Shown: positions 26,959 to 35,569 of the stretch, piece by piece
How the letters are laid out: each line of letters starts with the position of its first letter
How positions within the stretch are numbered: the first letter of the stretch is position 1
Origin: JBEGQX01 sp041180805
GTDB taxonomy: Bacteria > Planctomycetota > Planctomycetia > Gemmatales > Gemmataceae
NCBI GenBank assembly: GCA_041180805.1
Contig: JBEGQX010000103.1
Coordinates: 1-52,340 of the forward strand
DNA length: 52,340 bases
Reading direction: 5' to 3'
The notes under the pieces: generated by a model
The model's database searches: none
The model's input: only the letters and a program-made list of their open reading frames with translations
Told to the model about the DNA's origin: nothing
Program-made: the position numbers and the translations under genes

Positions 26959-26988
26959 GGGTGGGCGATGTTTCGCTCACCCTTTTTT
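26959..26988 (+). terminator. terminator-like hairpin between gapA and pgk
   Basis: GGGTGGGCG (26959-26967) pairs with CGCTCACCC (26974-26982) with one G-T pair and a six-base loop, followed by TTTTTT. The pgk ribosome site begins four bases later. Probably partial termination rather than a full stop. Confidence 0.75.
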
Positions 26989-27003
26989 ATTGGGAGAAAA
27001 ACT

Positions 27004-28194
27004 ATGGCTAAGAAAGATGTAAGCCACTTGGGTACCATCCACGGCAAAAAAGTTCTTGTTCGCGTAGACTTCAATGTTCCACAAGATGAGCATGGCAACA
27101 TCACCAACGATCGAAGAATCCGCGGGGCATTACCCACCATCAAAGCTTTGCTCGACAAGGGCGCCGCTGTAATCGCGATGAGTCATCTGGGCAGGCCAAA
27201 GGGCGACCCAGCCAAGGACGCGCCTTTCAAGATGAACAAAGTGGCCCACAGACTGGGAGAATTGCTGGGAAAGACGGTTCACAAAGTTGACAGCGTCGTT
27301 GGGGAAGATGCAAAAAATGCCGCAGCCGCTTTGAAAGCCGGTGAAGTTTTGGTTTTAGAAAATGTCAGGTTTCATCCAGGCGAACAGGCAGGAGATACTT
27401 CCTTTGCCAGTGAACTTGCAAGCCTGGGGGACATTTATGTGAACGATGCTTTCGGGACCTGCCATCGCAAGGATTCTTCCATGCTTGGTGTGCCAGCATC
27501 CATGAAGGGAAAACCACGCGTTGTGGGCACCCTGGTCGCCAAGGAATTGTCGATTCTGGATCAATTGCTTTCCAACCCACCAAGACCAATGCTTGGAATT
27601 CTCGGCGGGGGCAAAGTTTCTGACAAAATCAAGTTTATCAAGGCACTGCTCGCCAAGGTCGACAAAGTAATTATCGGTGGAGCCATGACTTACACCTTCA
27701 TGAAGGCTCAAGGCAAAAACATTGGTGGATCAAGAGTCGAAGCAGACAAGCTTGATGTCGCACGGGAACTTCTTGACCTTGGCAAAGGCAAGATTGAACT
27801 TCCCGTGGATCACCTTGCTGTCCAGAAACTAGATGAACCACAAGGCGCAAAAGTTTTCGAAGGGGAAATTCCTGAAGGATGGATTGGGATCGATATCGGC
27901 CCAAAAACCATTGAAAAGTATTGCGCAGAGATCAACAAGGCTGCCACGGTACTTTGGAATGGTCCCATGGGAAAATTCGAGGATGAGCCCTACAGCAAGG
28001 GAACTCGTGCGGTTGCCAACGCCATGTCCGCCTCCAACGGGGTTACGGTTGTCGGCGGGGGAGAAACCGCAGAAGCCGTGGAGGAATTTGGCCTAGCGGA
28101 AAAAATGCGACATGTATCCACTGGTGGCGGAGCATTCCTGGAGTATGTGGAAGGCACCCCGTTTGCGGCTCTGGGAGAAATTGACAACCTTTAA
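27004..28194 (+). CDS. pgk: phosphoglycerate kinase
   Basis: A 396-residue glycolytic kinase that makes ATP from 1,3-bisphosphoglycerate. Seen: KVLVRVDFNVPQDEHG, MSHLGRPKGDP, VLVLENVRFHPGEQ, the hinge GGGKVSDKIKF, ATP site LWNGPMGKFE and the C-terminal VSTGGGAFLEYVEG. The frame extends upstream, but GGGAG seven bases before the ATG at 27004 fixes the start. Confidence 0.98.
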   Translation: MAKKDVSHLGTIHGKKVLVRVDFNVPQDEHGNITNDRRIRGALPTIKALLDKGAAVIAMSHLGRPKGDPAKDAPFKMNKVAHRLGELLGKTVHKVDSVVGEDAKNAAAALKAGEVLVLENVRFHPGEQAGDTSFASELASLGDIYVNDAFGTCHRKDSSMLGVPASMKGKPRVVGTLVAKELSILDQLLSNPPRPMLGILGGGKVSDKIKFIKALLAKVDKVIIGGAMTYTFMKAQGKNIGGSRVEADKLDVARELLDLGKGKIELPVDHLAVQKLDEPQGAKVFEGEIPEGWIGIDIGPKTIEKYCAEINKAATVLWNGPMGKFEDEPYSKGTRAVANAMSASNGVTVVGGGETAEAVEEFGLAEKMRHVSTGGGAFLEYVEGTPFAALGEIDNL

Positions 28195-28222
28195 ATAGGA
28201 AGCCTCTGAACTCTAATCCAAT

Positions 28223-28250
28223 AAGGGCATCCCCTTGGGTGCCCTTTTTC
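28223..28250 (+). terminator. Rho-independent terminator after pgk
   Basis: AAGGGCATCC pairs with GGGTGCCCTT (one G-T pair), followed by a T-rich tail (TTTC then ATTTTA). Confidence 0.85.
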
Positions 28251-28350
28251 ATTTTACAAAAGTGAAAACTTTCTTAAGGTCCCTTTTATGGTTATGATCG
28301 GAGATTAAGTTACATCCATACGGCATTCCAAACTTGGAAAAGGCCTTTTC

Positions 28351-29103
28351 ATGAAAGAAATCAACCTTACCGGAAAAACAGCAATCATTACCGGTGCTTC
28401 CCAAGGTTTGGGCGCCGCCACTGCAAAAGCTTTCAGCCAGGCGGGAGCGAATGTTGTCATCAATTATTTTCCGGACAATTCAAAAGCCAATGAACCTCTG
28501 GCAATCTCAGTTTCTGAAAGCTTGGGAAATAACGCCCTGGCTGTTGGTGCCGACATTCGAAAAATAAATGAAGTGGAATTACTTTTTGACAAGGCCATCC
28601 AACGTTTTGGTAGTGTGGATTTCCTGGTTAATAACGCGGGGATATTGAGGGATAAGACCATTCAGAAAATGACTTCCACCGAATGGCAGGACGTGATCGA
28701 CACCAATCTCACCGGAGTTTTTAACACCTGCAAGGTCGCCACAGAGAAACTGCAAAACGGTGGCAGCATTGTAAACCTTGCTTCGATCAGTGGGGTGATT
28801 GGCTTCTTTGGCCAGGCGAATTATGCTGCGGCAAAATCAGGAGTTATCGGATTAACCAAAGTGCTTGGCAGGGAATTGGCGCGCAAGCAAATACGTGTTA
28901 ACGCGGTGGCACCAGGGGTTGTGCTTACAGAAATGGGTAAATCCATCCCGGACAAAGCGCGCTCCAAGATGCTTGAACAAATCCCCATGAACCGTTTTGG
29001 AGAACCCGAGGAAATCGCCAACACCATACTGTTTCTCTGTAGTCCGCTTTCCACCTATATTACCGGGCAAGTCATTCATGTGAACGGGGGATGGTGGGGA
29101 TGA
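28351..29103 (+). CDS. SDR-family reductase, FabG/PhaB-like
   Basis: A 250-residue classical short-chain dehydrogenase. Seen: cofactor motif TGASQGLGAATAKAF, NNAGILRDKTIQKM, catalytic Ser in LASISGVIGFFGQ, Tyr/Lys in YAAAKSG, and the C-terminal ITGQVIHVNGGWW. The LRDKTIQKM phrase is shared by 3-oxoacyl-ACP reductases and acetoacetyl-CoA reductases. The stop overlaps the start of a CoA-transferase gene as ATGA, which favours a CoA-thioester substrate over an ACP one. That choice is inference. Confidence 0.9.
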   Translation: MKEINLTGKTAIITGASQGLGAATAKAFSQAGANVVINYFPDNSKANEPLAISVSESLGNNALAVGADIRKINEVELLFDKAIQRFGSVDFLVNNAGILRDKTIQKMTSTEWQDVIDTNLTGVFNTCKVATEKLQNGGSIVNLASISGVIGFFGQANYAAAKSGVIGLTKVLGRELARKQIRVNAVAPGVVLTEMGKSIPDKARSKMLEQIPMNRFGEPEEIANTILFLCSPLSTYITGQVIHVNGGWWG

Positions 29104-30650
29104 TTCATCCTGTCGAAAACAAAATTGCCACGGCAGAGGAGGCAGTTCAACTGATTCCGGATGGGGCAACACTTGCTTGTGGTGGTTTTGTCGGCGCCGG
29201 CCATCCGGAAGCGCTGACGACCGCGATTGAAAACCGATACCTGAAAACTGGTTTCCCCAGAGACCTTACTCTGGTTTATGCGGCAGGGCAGGGTGATGGA
29301 AAAGGAAGAGGGTTGAACCATCTCGCCCACAAATACCTTCTTAAAAGAGCCATTGGCGGACATTGGGGGTTGGCGCCCGGCCTGGGCCGACTGGCCATGG
29401 ATAATGAAATTGAGGCTTATAATCTTCCGCAAGGTGTTATTTGCCAACTTTTGCGTGATATTGCGGCAGGTCGCCCCGGCTGTATCACCCATGTTGGACT
29501 CGGTTCCTTCATTGACCCCATCCACAGCGGAGGCAAATTAAACACCCGCACCCAGGAAGAACTGGTGAAACGCATAAACTTGGATGGTAAAACCTGGCTT
29601 TTTTACAAAGGGTTCCCAATCCATATCGGTTTAATTCGTGCCACCGCAGCAGATATTCATGGCGGACTTGTCATGGAAGACGAAGCGATTTTGGGGGAGG
29701 TGCTCCCCATAGCACAGGCGGTGAGGAATTGTGGTGGTAAGGTAATTGCCCAGGTTCAACGAATACTTCCCCATGCGGCACCTCCAAAAACCATTGCTGT
29801 TCCGGGAATTCTGGTGGACAAAATTGTTGTTTCAACACCGGATCAACATCCCCAGACGTTTGGTGAACACTTCAACCAATCCTACTGCACACCCGCAAAA
29901 GACAACCAATTCACTGACCTACCCCAACTCCCCCTGAATGAAAGAAGGATCATCGCCAGCAGGGCCTGCGATGAACTTAAAGCGGGATTCGTTGTTAACC
30001 TGGGCATTGGAATGCCAGAGGGAATTGCCTTAATGGCTGCAGAAAGAGGGTTGCTTGGCAAATGCACGCTTACCTTGGAAAGTGGCCCCATAGGGGGCAT
30101 TCCCGCAGGCGGTTTAAGTTTTGGAGCATCCAGCCATCCGAACGCTGTCATCGATCAACCCGCACAATTTGATTTTTATGATGGAGGCGGATTGGATTTC
30201 GCAGCCTTGGGAGCAGCCCAGATAGACTCCCGGGGAAATGTGAATGTTTCCAAGTTTGGAAATCGCTTTGCCGGAGTGGGAGGTTTTGTGAACATTTCGC
30301 ACAATGCAAGAAAACTTATTTTTTGCGGAACTTTCACAACCAGCGGACTGGAAATTCATGTGATGGATGGAAAGCTTCAAATCCTCCGCGAGGGGGACAT
30401 CAGGAAGTTTGTCTCCAAAGTTGAACAGATCGGTTTCTGCTCTTCACCAGATTATCGCAGAGCCGAAGAAGTTTTATATATAACTGAACGAGCTGTTTTT
30501 CGTTTAAACGGCCTCGGCTTGGAACTGCTGGAGGTCGCACCGGGAATTGATGTCGAAAAAAACATCTTGAGCCACATGGATTTCAAACCAATCATTCATG
30601 CCATTCGCCAAATGCCCGATAGATGCTTCCACATACCCACTTCAAAATAG
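29100..30650 (+). CDS. acyl-CoA:acetate/3-ketoacid CoA-transferase (YdiF/Pct-like)
   Basis: A 516-residue fused alpha-beta family I CoA-transferase. N-terminal half opens with the CoA-binding loop CGGFVGAGHPEAL; C-terminal half opens FVVNLGIGMPEGIA and carries the catalytic Glu in LTLESGPIGGIPAGG, a form like propionate/acetate CoA-transferases of the YdiF group. ATG at 29100 overlaps the SDR stop. Likely role: exchanging CoA among short-chain acids such as acetoacetate, hydroxybutyrate or propionate. Substrate not readable. Confidence 0.9.
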   Translation: MIHPVENKIATAEEAVQLIPDGATLACGGFVGAGHPEALTTAIENRYLKTGFPRDLTLVYAAGQGDGKGRGLNHLAHKYLLKRAIGGHWGLAPGLGRLAMDNEIEAYNLPQGVICQLLRDIAAGRPGCITHVGLGSFIDPIHSGGKLNTRTQEELVKRINLDGKTWLFYKGFPIHIGLIRATAADIHGGLVMEDEAILGEVLPIAQAVRNCGGKVIAQVQRILPHAAPPKTIAVPGILVDKIVVSTPDQHPQTFGEHFNQSYCTPAKDNQFTDLPQLPLNERRIIASRACDELKAGFVVNLGIGMPEGIALMAAERGLLGKCTLTLESGPIGGIPAGGLSFGASSHPNAVIDQPAQFDFYDGGGLDFAALGAAQIDSRGNVNVSKFGNRFAGVGGFVNISHNARKLIFCGTFTTSGLEIHVMDGKLQILREGDIRKFVSKVEQIGFCSSPDYRRAEEVLYITERAVFRLNGLGLELLEVAPGIDVEKNILSHMDFKPIIHAIRQMPDRCFHIPTSK

Positions 30651-30663
30651 AATTCTTTCAGCA

Positions 30664-31719
30664 TTAGATGACATAATCCTGGCTGAACACCCTGGCTTTT
30701 TTGGGTTGGATATGGACCATTTGCCCAATGCTGACTCCAAGTTCCCTGTATTTGGCAAAGGTTAATTCCACAAATACCCTGGCCTCGGAAGATGGATCTT
30801 GCAGATGAATGCGAACAACTGGTCCCGCAGGATTCACATGGATTATTTTCGCGGGAAGCGCCCCCAAAGCTGCCGCCCCTAACTCTATGTCCAATTCATA
30901 AGGCCGAACATATATGGTGTTGGCACAAAAATCCTTGTTTGGCTGCCCTTTAATGCTCGAATATCCGGTAATGCGCGGAGCCCCATCCTGCACCAAGCCC
31001 TCAAAGACATTTACCTGGCCCAGAAAATCCATCACAAACGCATTGGCAGGATGTTCAAAAACCTCGGTTGGAGGCCCCATTTGCTCAATCTTTCCACCAC
31101 GCAGAACCACCACTTTGTCTGCAACCGCAAATGCCTCTTCCTGATCATGCGTCACAAAAATGCTGGTGACATGAATTTCGTCATGCAACCTTCTCAGCCA
31201 TTCCCTTAGCTCCAGCCTTACCTTTGCATCCAATGCGCCAAAAGGTTCGTCCAAAAGCAAAACCTTGGGCTGTGCAGCCAACGCCCTGGCAAGCGCAATT
31301 CTCTGCCTTTGGCCACCCGACAACTGTGCGGGATAGCGATTTTCCAATCCTTCCAAACGTATAAGGTGAAGTAATTCGCCAACCCGTTCCTGAATTTTTT
31401 CCTTTGGCCAACCACGAACACTAAGGCCAAACGCAACATTGTCAAAAACTGTCATGTGCCTGAATAAAGCATAATGCTGAAAAACAAATCCAACATTTCG
31501 ATCTTTGGCAGACTTGGATGTCACCTCTTCATCATGGTAAAGCACAGCCCCCTCATCTGCGTTTTCCAGACCAGCAATGATGCGAAGCAAAGTCGTTTTC
31601 CCTGAACCGGATGGCCCAAGAAGAGCAACCAAAGTGCCGGCTTCTATTTCAAGGTTGATGTGATCCAGGGCACAAAATTTCCCAAATCGCTTGGATACAT
31701 TCTTGATGGATATGCTCAT
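30664..31719 (-). CDS. cysA: sulfate/thiosulfate ABC importer ATPase CysA
   Basis: A 351-residue ABC ATPase: Walker A GPSGSGKTTLLR, signature LSGGQRQRIALARAL, Walker B VLLLDEPFGALD, His switch in FVTHDQEEA, and a C-terminal TOBE-type regulatory domain. The start overlaps the cysW stop (ATGA). Context with two CysT/CysW permeases and a sulfate-binding protein fixes the sulfate assignment. Last gene of the operon. Confidence 0.94.
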   Translation of the reverse strand: MSISIKNVSKRFGKFCALDHINLEIEAGTLVALLGPSGSGKTTLLRIIAGLENADEGAVLYHDEEVTSKSAKDRNVGFVFQHYALFRHMTVFDNVAFGLSVRGWPKEKIQERVGELLHLIRLEGLENRYPAQLSGGQRQRIALARALAAQPKVLLLDEPFGALDAKVRLELREWLRRLHDEIHVTSIFVTHDQEEAFAVADKVVVLRGGKIEQMGPPTEVFEHPANAFVMDFLGQVNVFEGLVQDGAPRITGYSSIKGQPNKDFCANTIYVRPYELDIELGAAALGALPAKIIHVNPAGPVVRIHLQDPSSEARVFVELTFAKYRELGVSIGQMVHIQPKKARVFSQDYVI

Positions 31720-32597
31720 TTTTGCCCTGCCGATTCTGTTCCATGTTTTGGCATGAGATTCTTTTCAAGATAAGTTTTCAAAACAAGGGTAATCAATGCA
31801 ACGAATGTAAGTACCGAGGCCAGGGCAAAAGCACCTGGCATATCATACTCTTGAAAAAGCTTTTCAACCCTTAAAGGCATGGTGTCATTCATTCCTGAAA
31901 CCCTGCCGGAAACCACATACACGGCGCCGTATTCCCCCATGGCACGCGCATTGCAGAGGATTATGCCGTATAAGAGAGCCCAACGAATATTTGGCAATGT
32001 AATTCGCCAGAACATTTGCCAGCCATTGGCGCCAAGGCTCACGGCCGCAAGTTCTTCCTCCTCGCCATACGCCTCAAGCACTGGAATTATTTCACGGACA
32101 ATGTACGGAAGTGTCACAAAAGAAGTTGCCAACACCAGGGCAGGAGTCCCAAACAATACCTGCAAGTTATGATCCGCAAGCCAAGCCCCAAACCATCCCT
32201 GCATTCCAAACATCAACACAAAAACCAATCCAGCCACCACGGGTGAAACCGCCAAAGGCAGGTCAATACAAGTAAGCAGGATGGTTCTACCGGGAAACCT
32301 GAACCGGGCGATCAACCATGCCGCCGCCAAACCAAAAATCAGATTTAATAGCACCGCACGAGGGGCGATGGACAATGTAAGCAGTATGGAATGCCTGGTG
32401 TTGGCATTTCCAAAAAGGCTCTTCAGGTAAGATCCAACTCCATTTTCAAATGCCCTGAAAAAGACATGCAACACAGGGATGCCAATAATTAGTAAAACCA
32501 CAAAGAGTGCCGATATCGTGAGAAAAACACGAACCCACTTGGGATCTTGGGGCCGACGCTTAACCACAGGTATTTGAGACTGAGGATCAAGTGCCAC
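31716..32597 (-). CDS. cysW: sulfate ABC importer permease CysW
   Basis: An inner-membrane permease with about six helices and the EAA-type coupling loop (EEEELAAVSLGANGWQMFWR). The frame extends upstream to 32654, but the GTG at 32597, with GGAG eight bases before it on the minus strand, gives a cleaner 293-residue protein overlapping the cysT stop by eleven bases. Phrases such as ARAMGEYGAVYVVSGRVSG are typical of CysW. Confidence 0.92.
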   Translation of the reverse strand: MALDPQSQIPVVKRRPQDPKWVRVFLTISALFVVLLIIGIPVLHVFFRAFENGVGSYLKSLFGNANTRHSILLTLSIAPRAVLLNLIFGLAAAWLIARFRFPGRTILLTCIDLPLAVSPVVAGLVFVLMFGMQGWFGAWLADHNLQVLFGTPALVLATSFVTLPYIVREIIPVLEAYGEEEELAAVSLGANGWQMFWRITLPNIRWALLYGIILCNARAMGEYGAVYVVSGRVSGMNDTMPLRVEKLFQEYDMPGAFALASVLTFVALITLVLKTYLEKNLMPKHGTESAGQK

Positions 32598-33405
32598 GAT
32601 GCTTGCTCCAGTATTCAACCGTGTTAATGAACGCCAAAAGCATAAAAGAGGCAACCAGAAGAACAGTTGCTATTGCCGTGGCTTCAGGAAAAGCCATTTC
32701 CTCGAGACGGGTGACAATCAAAACCGGGGCAAGTTCCGTTTCATAGGGAATATTGCTGGACACAAAAATCACAGAGCCGTATTCCCCCAAACCCCTGGCA
32801 AAAGCCTGGGCAAAACCAGCCAAAACTGCTGGAAAAACGGTTGGCAAAAGAATTCGGAAGAATGTCTGAAGCCTGCTTGCTCCCAATATGCCAGCGGCTT
32901 CCTCCACCTCGGGGTCCAATTCTTCCAATACAGGCTGTACAGTTCGAACCACAAATGGGAATCCGGTAAATACCAAAACCCAAATGATGGCAAATTTGGA
33001 ATACGCCGCCTTGATTCCCAAGGGAACCAAAAACTGCCCCAACCAGCCAGATTCCACATACAGACTGGAATAAACCAAGCCCGCCACGGCCGTTGGCAAC
33101 GCCAGGGGCAGATCTATCATGGCATCAACCAATTTTTTCAGCGGAAATTCGTATCGCACCAATACCCATGCCACAAGAAACCCCAAAACCGCATTGATAA
33201 CAGCAGCCACAAAGGCGCTAAAAAAAGTCAGCGAGTAGGCTGCCCGGGTTCTATCACTCCAGACTATATCCCAAAAATCAGAAAAGCTTAGCATGCCTGC
33301 TTTTATGAAACTTGCGGATAACGGTATCAGAACCAAAAGGCTGAGATAGGTGACAGTAAAGCCAAGACTGAGGCTTAAACCTGGCAGTGGACTGGTACTA
33401 CGCAT
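32587..33405 (-). CDS. cysT: sulfate ABC importer permease CysT
   Basis: About 272 residues, six membrane helices, the coupling loop EEAAGILGASRLQTFFRI and the family phrase ARGLGEYGSVIFVSSNIPYETE. The frame begins six codons upstream, but the ATG at 33405 has AGGGTGA just before it, so it is the better start. It forms the channel with CysW. Confidence 0.92.
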   Translation of the reverse strand: MRSTSPLPGLSLSLGFTVTYLSLLVLIPLSASFIKAGMLSFSDFWDIVWSDRTRAAYSLTFFSAFVAAVINAVLGFLVAWVLVRYEFPLKKLVDAMIDLPLALPTAVAGLVYSSLYVESGWLGQFLVPLGIKAAYSKFAIIWVLVFTGFPFVVRTVQPVLEELDPEVEEAAGILGASRLQTFFRILLPTVFPAVLAGFAQAFARGLGEYGSVIFVSSNIPYETELAPVLIVTRLEEMAFPEATAIATVLLVASFMLLAFINTVEYWSKHRGT

Positions 33406-33432
33406 GAAAATCACCCTGCCCATAATCAGTCA

Positions 33433-34491
33433 TCACTTGGAATCTCTCCGAATTCTTTTGAAAACCTGGTCAAATATCCCGTCCTCACCAAAGAAACCCT
33501 GCTGCACGTCCGTCCAGTTTTTTCCAACCAAAGAGACATCAAAAAAGGTCATGGCAGGAAAACTTTTCTCAAATTCCTTGAAGACTTCATGATCCATTGG
33601 ACGGTATCCCTGCTTGGCAATGATTCTCTGGGCATCCTTGCTGTAAAAATATCCCAGATACAGTTCCCCCATTTCACGCGTGGATCTTGCATCAACATTC
33701 TTGTCCACAATCGAAATAGGCGGGGAAACCCGGATGCTTACCGAAGGGTATACGATCTGGAGTTCGCCCTTGGATTCCTTCACAGCCATCAAGGCTTCAC
33801 TTTCAAAAGCCAGTTGCACATCGCCAATTTTTTTCTGAAAAAATGTCACCTGAGAAGCCCTGGCTGATGCATCCATCACTGGAACATTTTTATAAATACC
33901 CTGAAGAAATTCCGCCGCCTTTTCGAGAGAATCACCTTTTTGAAGGGAGTAACCCCAAGCACTTAAAAACACCAAACGGCCATTGCCTGAGATCTTGGGA
34001 TTTGGAGTGATGATGGAAATATCATTCCGGGTCAAATCGTCCCAATCTTTGATTTTTTTAGGATTTCCGTTTCTGACAAGAAAAACAATCGCCGTTGCCC
34101 AAGGTGGATGTTCAACTCCGCGATAACTTTCCCAACCTTTGTGAAGAAGTTCTTTTCTGCCAAGTATTTCAATATCTGTCCATAATGCCAAAGAGGCTAT
34201 GTCGGCTTGTAAACCATCCACCACGGCACGAGCCTGACTGCCAGAACCGCCGTGTGATTGCAAAATATTGACATTCAAGCCTTTCAAGGCCTTCAAATGA
34301 TCCGAAAAACTGGTGTTAATTTCTTGGATAACCTCGCGAGTCGGATCAAAAGAAACATGCAAGAGTTCCAGTTTTTGCCCAACATTTGCCTTGCTCATGG
34401 GCTGGATAGAAACAAGCAATAAAACAGCGGCGACCACTGCCCCGGTGATCAGGCCGTTAAACCCAGTAAAAAATCGCTGAAAGTCAGGCAT
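33433..34491 (-). CDS. sbp: periplasmic sulfate-binding protein
   Basis: A 352-residue exported solute-binding protein. One N-terminal hydrophobic helix (about 13-30) serves as signal or anchor. The mature part opens with ELLHVSFDPTREVIQEIN and has HGGSGSQARAVVDGLQADI, family marks of Sbp/CysP, and a C-terminal YRPMDHEVFKEFEKSFP. It is the first gene of the operon sbp-cysT-cysW-cysA. Sulfate versus thiosulfate cannot be told apart. Confidence 0.93.
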   Translation of the reverse strand: MPDFQRFFTGFNGLITGAVVAAVLLLVSIQPMSKANVGQKLELLHVSFDPTREVIQEINTSFSDHLKALKGLNVNILQSHGGSGSQARAVVDGLQADIASLALWTDIEILGRKELLHKGWESYRGVEHPPWATAIVFLVRNGNPKKIKDWDDLTRNDISIITPNPKISGNGRLVFLSAWGYSLQKGDSLEKAAEFLQGIYKNVPVMDASARASQVTFFQKKIGDVQLAFESEALMAVKESKGELQIVYPSVSIRVSPPISIVDKNVDARSTREMGELYLGYFYSKDAQRIIAKQGYRPMDHEVFKEFEKSFPAMTFFDVSLVGKNWTDVQQGFFGEDGIFDQVFKRIRRDSK

Positions 34492-34515
34492 TTAAAAAAC
34501 TCGCATCCTCAAAAC

Positions 34516-34532
34516 ATCATAATGATTATGAT
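34516..34532. promoter_or_regulatory. Fur/PerR-like palindromic operator of the sulfate operon
   Basis: A perfect 8-1-8 inverted repeat, ATCATAAT-G-ATTATGAT. Its inner 15 bases match 13 of 15 positions of both the Fur-type 7-1-7 consensus and the PerR box as I know them. It overlaps the -10 region of the minus-strand promoter, where a bound repressor would block transcription. Confidence 0.55.
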
Positions 34533-34551
34533 ATTAGTAATGTTTAGTCAA
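34523..34551 (-). promoter_or_regulatory. promoter of the sbp-cysTWA operon
   Basis: On the minus strand TTGACT (34551-34546), then TAATCA (34528-34523) with a 17-base spacer; CATAAT with 15 bases is an alternative -10. Confidence 0.5.
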
Positions 34552-34647
34552 GAACATATTCTCCCTTGAAAATTCTATTCGCAAAGGTGCCATACCTATT
34601 TCTGGATGGTTGCTCAAGGGGATATCATCTTAAAGAAGGGTATTTCC

Positions 34648-34734
34648 ATGGATTTATTTAACTTCTATGCTAAAGGTGGGCCTATTAGCGAGAGATCAGC
34701 AGACAAGGAAGTATTTTTACATGAAACCAAGTGA
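34648..34734 (+). CDS. possible 28-residue leader ORF overlapping accD
   Basis: ATG with GAAGGG seven bases before it, running 28 codons in a different frame and ending in a TGA 14 bases inside accD (whose start is 34721). No known peptide. Overlap of stop and start would allow translational coupling or interference. It may be chance; the good ribosome site is the main support. Confidence 0.35.
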   Translation: MDLFNFYAKGGPISERSADKEVFLHETK

Positions 34735-35569
34735 CATCAACCAACCTAGCGCACTTTCAGGACGCCCCAAGCGTGGTGTTCCCGAGGGCCTTTGGATTCG
34801 CTGTTCTTCTTGCAAAGCCAGTCTTTTCCGCAAAGACGTTGAAGAACGATTTCATGTTTGCCCTGAATGCGATCACCATTTTTACATGCCAACCCCGGAA
34901 CGCATTGACCAGCTTCTAGACGAAGATAGCTTTGAAGAATGGTTTCGAGATTTAAAACCCTGCGACCCATTGGGGTTCAAAGACAGAATTACCTACAAGG
35001 AAAGAATTCAGGCTGAACAGGCAAAAACTTCTTTGCCGGATGCCGCTGCTGTTGGCAGGGGATTTATCCGCGGAAGACCCGTTGTTGTGGGAATTACGGA
35101 TTTCGCCTTTATGGCAGGAAGCATGGGCTCCGTTGTGGGAGAAAAGTTGACGCGGGCCGCCGAAGAAGCAACCAGATTAAAACTTCCATTGATAATAGTA
35201 AGCGGTTCTGGTGGTGGTGCCCGCATGCAGGAAGGTATTCTTTCCTTGATGCAAATGGCCAAGGTCTCTGCTGCTTTGGCAAGACACCAAAAAGCTGGTT
35301 GCCTTTATATAAGCATTCTTACCAATCCTACCATGGGTGGTGTTGCAGCAAGCTTTGCATTTCAAGGGGATATCACCATTGCCGAACCCGGGGCTCTGAT
35401 TGGTTTTGCTGGAAAGAGGACGATCTGGAATACAGTCCGACTTGAACTTCCTGAAGGATTTCAAACGAGTGAATTTCTGCTTCAGCATGGTTTTGTGGAC
35501 AGGATAGTTCACCGCAAAAACCTTCGCACCGAGGTTGCTGCCTTGGTTGATTATTGCGAAAAGCGTTAA
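34721..35569 (+). CDS. accD: acetyl-CoA carboxylase carboxyltransferase subunit beta
   Basis: A 282-residue subunit that, with AccA, transfers carboxyl from biotin to acetyl-CoA to make malonyl-CoA. Seen: N-terminal zinc ribbon with Cys28, Cys31, Cys47 and Cys50, the oxyanion loops around SGSGGGARMQEG and NPTMGGVAASFA, and AEPGALIGFAGKRTI. The frame extends upstream, but AAGGAAG before the ATG at 34721 supports this start. Stop codons of accD and rsmE overlap tail to tail. Confidence 0.96.
   Translation: MKPSDINQPSALSGRPKRGVPEGLWIRCSSCKASLFRKDVEERFHVCPECDHHFYMPTPERIDQLLDEDSFEEWFRDLKPCDPLGFKDRITYKERIQAEQAKTSLPDAAAVGRGFIRGRPVVVGITDFAFMAGSMGSVVGEKLTRAAEEATRLKLPLIIVSGSGGGARMQEGILSLMQMAKVSAALARHQKAGCLYISILTNPTMGGVAASFAFQGDITIAEPGALIGFAGKRTIWNTVRLELPEGFQTSEFLLQHGFVDRIVHRKNLRTEVAALVDYCEKR

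Noticed and set aside
32599..33291. 230-codon plus-strand frame
   Set aside because: Antisense to cysT, with a Lys/Gln/Asn-rich translation and no ribosome site; the permease is clearly the real gene.
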